From UBA4742 sp963773335 (GTDB taxonomy: Bacteria > Actinomycetota > Acidimicrobiia > Acidimicrobiales > Acidimicrobilacustridaceae), in NCBI GenBank assembly GCA_963773335.1, contig CAVZAT010000006.1:248001-312000 (forward strand): 64,000 nucleotides of DNA, written 5' to 3'. The notes under the pieces were generated by a model. That model saw nothing but the letters and a program-made list of their open reading frames with translations, did no database searches and had not been told where the DNA came from. Numbering within the stretch: the first letter of the stretch is position 1; each line of letters begins with the position of its first letter. Of this stretch, positions 61,836-64,000 are shown piece by piece. The translations under genes were made by a program, and so were the position numbers.

Positions 61836-62797
61836 GGGGTCAACCTTTGGCGTGCCTCGAGGCGCTCGCGACGAAGGGCGACGAAGCGCACCAGGTCGAG
61901 CAGCCAGTCCGTATCGGTCCGCAACAGCAGGTGGTCGGCGTTGGCCGACCGGATTCGCCCGGTGATCTCGGCCCGCTGATCGGCCGCGGCCTCGGCGAAT
62001 CGGGCCCGGGTGCGGGCACTGCCGGTGTTGATCTCGCGGCGCTGGCCGGTCTCCGGGTCGATCAGGTCGATCACGCCCACGTCGGGCAGCTCGAGCTCGC
62101 GGGGATCCACGACCTCCACCGCCAGCACCTCGTGGCGGGCGCTCAGCGCCCGCAGGGGACGATCCCAGTCCGCGTCGGACAGGAAGTCGGAGATGACCAC
62201 GATCATCCCCCGCCGGCGGGTGGCACTGGCCAGGCGACGGAGGGCACCGTCCAGATCGGAGGCGCCGGGGTGATCGTCCTTGGCCGCTTGGAGGGCCCGG
62301 TACAACAGGGCCTGGAGGTGGGCCCGGCCGGTGCGGGCCGGCATGGTCACCGGATGGGCGCCCTCGAGTACCACCGCCCCGACGCGATTGCCCGTGCGTT
62401 GGGTCAGGAAGCCGATGGCGGCCAGCGCGGCCAGGGCCAGATCGCGCTTCTCGCAGTCCGCGGTGCCGAAGGCCAGGCTGGCCGAGAAGTCGGCCAGCAC
62501 CCAGGTCTCGAGCTCACGGTCGGCGATGGTCTGGCGGATGTGGGGCTCGAGGGTACGAGCCGTCACGTTCCAGTCGATGCGACGCACGTCGTCGCCGGCC
62601 GCGTACGGACGGGTCTCGCCCGCCTCGGTGCCGTGGCCGGGGACCAAGCCGCGGTAGTCGCCCTGGAGCAGGCCGTCGAGGCGGCGCGTCACGCTCAGCT
62701 CCAGCCGGCGCAGCACCTCCGAGGACGGCCCCGTGGCCACGCTCGGCGGGCGGTTGCCCTGCGAGCTGAGACGGATCGTCTCGTTGGCCTGGCTCAT
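61832..62797 (-). CDS. DUF58 domain protein
   Basis: A 321-residue protein with the DUF58 core YAAGDDVRRIDWNVTARTLE PHIRQTIADRELETWVLADF, the family's most conserved segment, followed by a VWA-like fold (DVGVIDLIDPETGQRREI). DUF58 proteins are partners of MoxR ATPases; no enzymatic activity is assigned. ATG 62797 overlaps the MoxR stop by 4 nt and its own stop overlaps the VWA start, so all three are coupled. Confidence 0.86.
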   Translation of the reverse strand: MSQANETIRLSSQGNRPPSVATGPSSEVLRRLELSVTRRLDGLLQGDYRGLVPGHGTEAGETRPYAAGDDVRRIDWNVTARTLEPHIRQTIADRELETWVLADFSASLAFGTADCEKRDLALAALAAIGFLTQRTGNRVGAVVLEGAHPVTMPARTGRAHLQALLYRALQAAKDDHPGASDLDGALRRLASATRRRGMIVVISDFLSDADWDRPLRALSARHEVLAVEVVDPRELELPDVGVIDLIDPETGQRREINTGSARTRARFAEAAADQRAEITGRIRSANADHLLLRTDTDWLLDLVRFVALRRERLEARQRLTP

Positions 62798-63948
62798 TGG
62801 TTCGGGGCCGCGAAGGGCGACCCCGGAGCAGGATGGGCCGGCGGGACGGGATAGGCGGTGGTGGGCGCCGAGGTGTCACCGGGAGGCGGCGACGTGGTGG
62901 TGACCGGCGCCGGGTCCTGGCTGGGCGACACCCGCGGCGCGGGTACCGTGCTGAGCAGGCGGGTCATGAGGTGCTCGACGGTGAGTCCCTGGGCCAAGGC
63001 CTCGTAGCTGGGCACCAATCGGTGGCGCAGCACGTCCGGGGCCACGTCGTAGACATCCTGGGGCAGGGCATAGGTGCGGCCCCTCAGCAGGGCCAGCGCA
63101 CGGGCGCCGGCCACCAGGCCCAGGCTGGCCCGGGGACTGGCTCCGAAGGCCAGCAGGTCCTCGAGCTCGGGGAGGCCGAACTGGCCCGGGTGGCGGGTGG
63201 CCAGCACCAGGCTGACCGCGTACTCGACCACGCCGTGGTCGACGTAGACATCGTCGGCCAGGTCCTGGAGGGCCAGCAGGTCGTCCAGGCCCAGCACCTG
63301 CTCGGCGTGGGGCGGGTGCACGCCCATGCGGTGGACGATCTCGATCTCCTCGGCGGGGCTCGGGTAGCCGATGACGATCTTCATGAGGAACCGATCGCGC
63401 TGGGCCTCGGGCAGCGGATACACGCCCTCGCTCTCGATCGGGTTCTGGGTGGCCATCACGATGAACGGCGACGGCACGTCGAAGGTGGTCCCGCCGATGG
63501 ACACGTGGTGCTCGGCCATGACCTCGAGCAGCGCCGACTGCACCTTGGCCGGAGCCCGGTTGATCTCGTCGGCCAGCACGAAGTTGGCGAAGATGGGGCC
63601 CAACTCGACGTCGAAGCGTTCGCTGGAGGCCCGGTAGATGCGGGTGCCGGTGATGTCGGCGGGCAGCAGGTCGGGGGTGAACTGCAGGCGCGTGTAGCTG
63701 CCGCCCACCACGGTGGCGAGGGTCTCGGCCGCCAGCGTCTTGGCCAGGCCGGGTACGCCTTCGAGCAGCGCGTGGCCCCGCGCCAGCAGGCAGACCAGCA
63801 GCCGCTCGATGGCCCGGTCCTGACCGACGATCACCTTCTTGACCTCGAACACGGCCTGCTCGAGGCGGGCCGGCGAGATGGTCTGGACGGTGGGGCCGGC
63901 GCCGGCGGCGGTGGCCGTCGGCGTCGTGGGCGGGACGGAATCGGTCAT
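62794..63948 (-). CDS. MoxR-family AAA+ ATPase
   Basis: Chaperone-like AAA+ ATPase of 384 residues. Walker A in LLEGVPGLAKTLAAETLA, pore and sensor regions QFTPDLLPADITGTRIY, Walker B FVLADEINRAPAKVQSALLE VMAE and sensor FIVMATQNPIE, with PLPEAQRDRFLMKIVIGYPS as the typical arginine-finger region. The last 45 residues are Pro/Ser/Thr-rich (TTSPPPGDTSAPTTAYPV) and not part of the fold. It is first in the MoxR-DUF58-VWA operon and its promoter must lie in the last 52 nt of the window. Confidence 0.92.
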   Translation of the reverse strand: MTDSVPPTTPTATAAGAGPTVQTISPARLEQAVFEVKKVIVGQDRAIERLLVCLLARGHALLEGVPGLAKTLAAETLATVVGGSYTRLQFTPDLLPADITGTRIYRASSERFDVELGPIFANFVLADEINRAPAKVQSALLEVMAEHHVSIGGTTFDVPSPFIVMATQNPIESEGVYPLPEAQRDRFLMKIVIGYPSPAEEIEIVHRMGVHPPHAEQVLGLDDLLALQDLADDVYVDHGVVEYAVSLVLATRHPGQFGLPELEDLLAFGASPRASLGLVAGARALALLRGRTYALPQDVYDVAPDVLRHRLVPSYEALAQGLTVEHLMTRLLSTVPAPRVSPSQDPAPVTTTSPPPGDTSAPTTAYPVPPAHPAPGSPFAAPNQ

Positions 63949-64000
63949 CGTCGAGGCTCCAGAGTGGGGGACGTCGTAGGGCAGATGAGCACAGCCGGGC

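Noticed and set aside
1..64000. tRNA or rRNA genes, integrases, transposases or prophage genes
   Set aside because: No cloverleaf-like sequence or motif was seen in any intergenic gap, and no integrase, transposase or phage structural motifs in the proteins.

Overview
This 64 kb window is GC-rich, tightly packed bacterial chromosome from an actinobacterium. The markers are a NucS/EndoMS mismatch endonuclease, a fused Kgd-type 2-oxoglutarate enzyme, a UvrD2-like helicase with an HRDC end, a SepIVA/DivIVA-like coiled-coil protein beside coaD, a GTP-type PEP carboxykinase and a mycothiol-type PIG-L deacetylase. Gene content and style suggest a deep lineage such as Acidimicrobiia, but that placement is inference. 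No tRNA, rRNA, CRISPR array, complete insertion sequence or prophage is visible.

Layout. 1-7.5 kb: nucS (cut by the window edge), a UbiB-like kinase, acyl-CoA genes (CoA transferase, enoyl-CoA hydratase), and sulfate activation (cysQ-like, divergent cysD-cysN). 7.5-16.7 kb: EttA, an unusual NYN RNase-S1-histone-like-tail fusion, an acyltransferase-3/SGNH surface modifier, a YfhO-like membrane protein and a HAD hydrolase. 16.8-26.4 kb: kgd, a broken oxygenase-like gene, xthA, a four-copy hairpin repeat, a thioesterase, UvrD2 and a PH/SHOCT membrane protein. 26.5-35.9 kb: galK-galT, hydrolase/CaiB/PIG-L/phosphatase/Fe-ADH genes, pirin and a VOC protein. 36-43.5 kb: a MarR-controlled ABC exporter, a ferritin-like protein, an AsnC-type RAM protein, Hsp20, pckG, and a cold-shock-like gene with rpmB. 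43.5-57 kb: a FakA/DAK2 protein, recG, a beta-propeller lipoprotein, then the housekeeping run rsmD-coaD-sepIVA-like-yceD-rpmF-plsX-acpP-rnc-mutM. 57.3-64 kb: smc, then the convergent MoxR-DUF58-VWA operon.

How the genes work together. The right half is a classic actinobacterial growth block: RNA modification, CoA and phospholipid precursors, ribosomal proteins L32 and L28, RNase III, DNA repair and chromosome condensation. The left half joins sulfate assimilation with acyl-CoA and central carbon metabolism.

A striking feature is that about nine long, conserved genes are broken by small indels (CoA transferase, NYN-S1, acyltransferase, YfhO-like, kgd, galK, histidine phosphatase, recG three times, beta-propeller lipoprotein). 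Several breaks lie in or near homopolymers, and kgd and recG are housekeeping genes, so residual sequencing or assembly indels are the likeliest cause. Three further loci look like real decay (M20 peptidase fragment, oxygenase-like gene with an in-frame TAG, a fragment with an in-frame TGA). The most interesting unexplained structures are the four-copy 29-bp hairpin/minigene repeat at 21931-22046, the 68-bp tandem duplication between cysD and cysN, the NYN-S1-histone-tail fusion, and a 33-bp intergenic repeat shared by distant loci.
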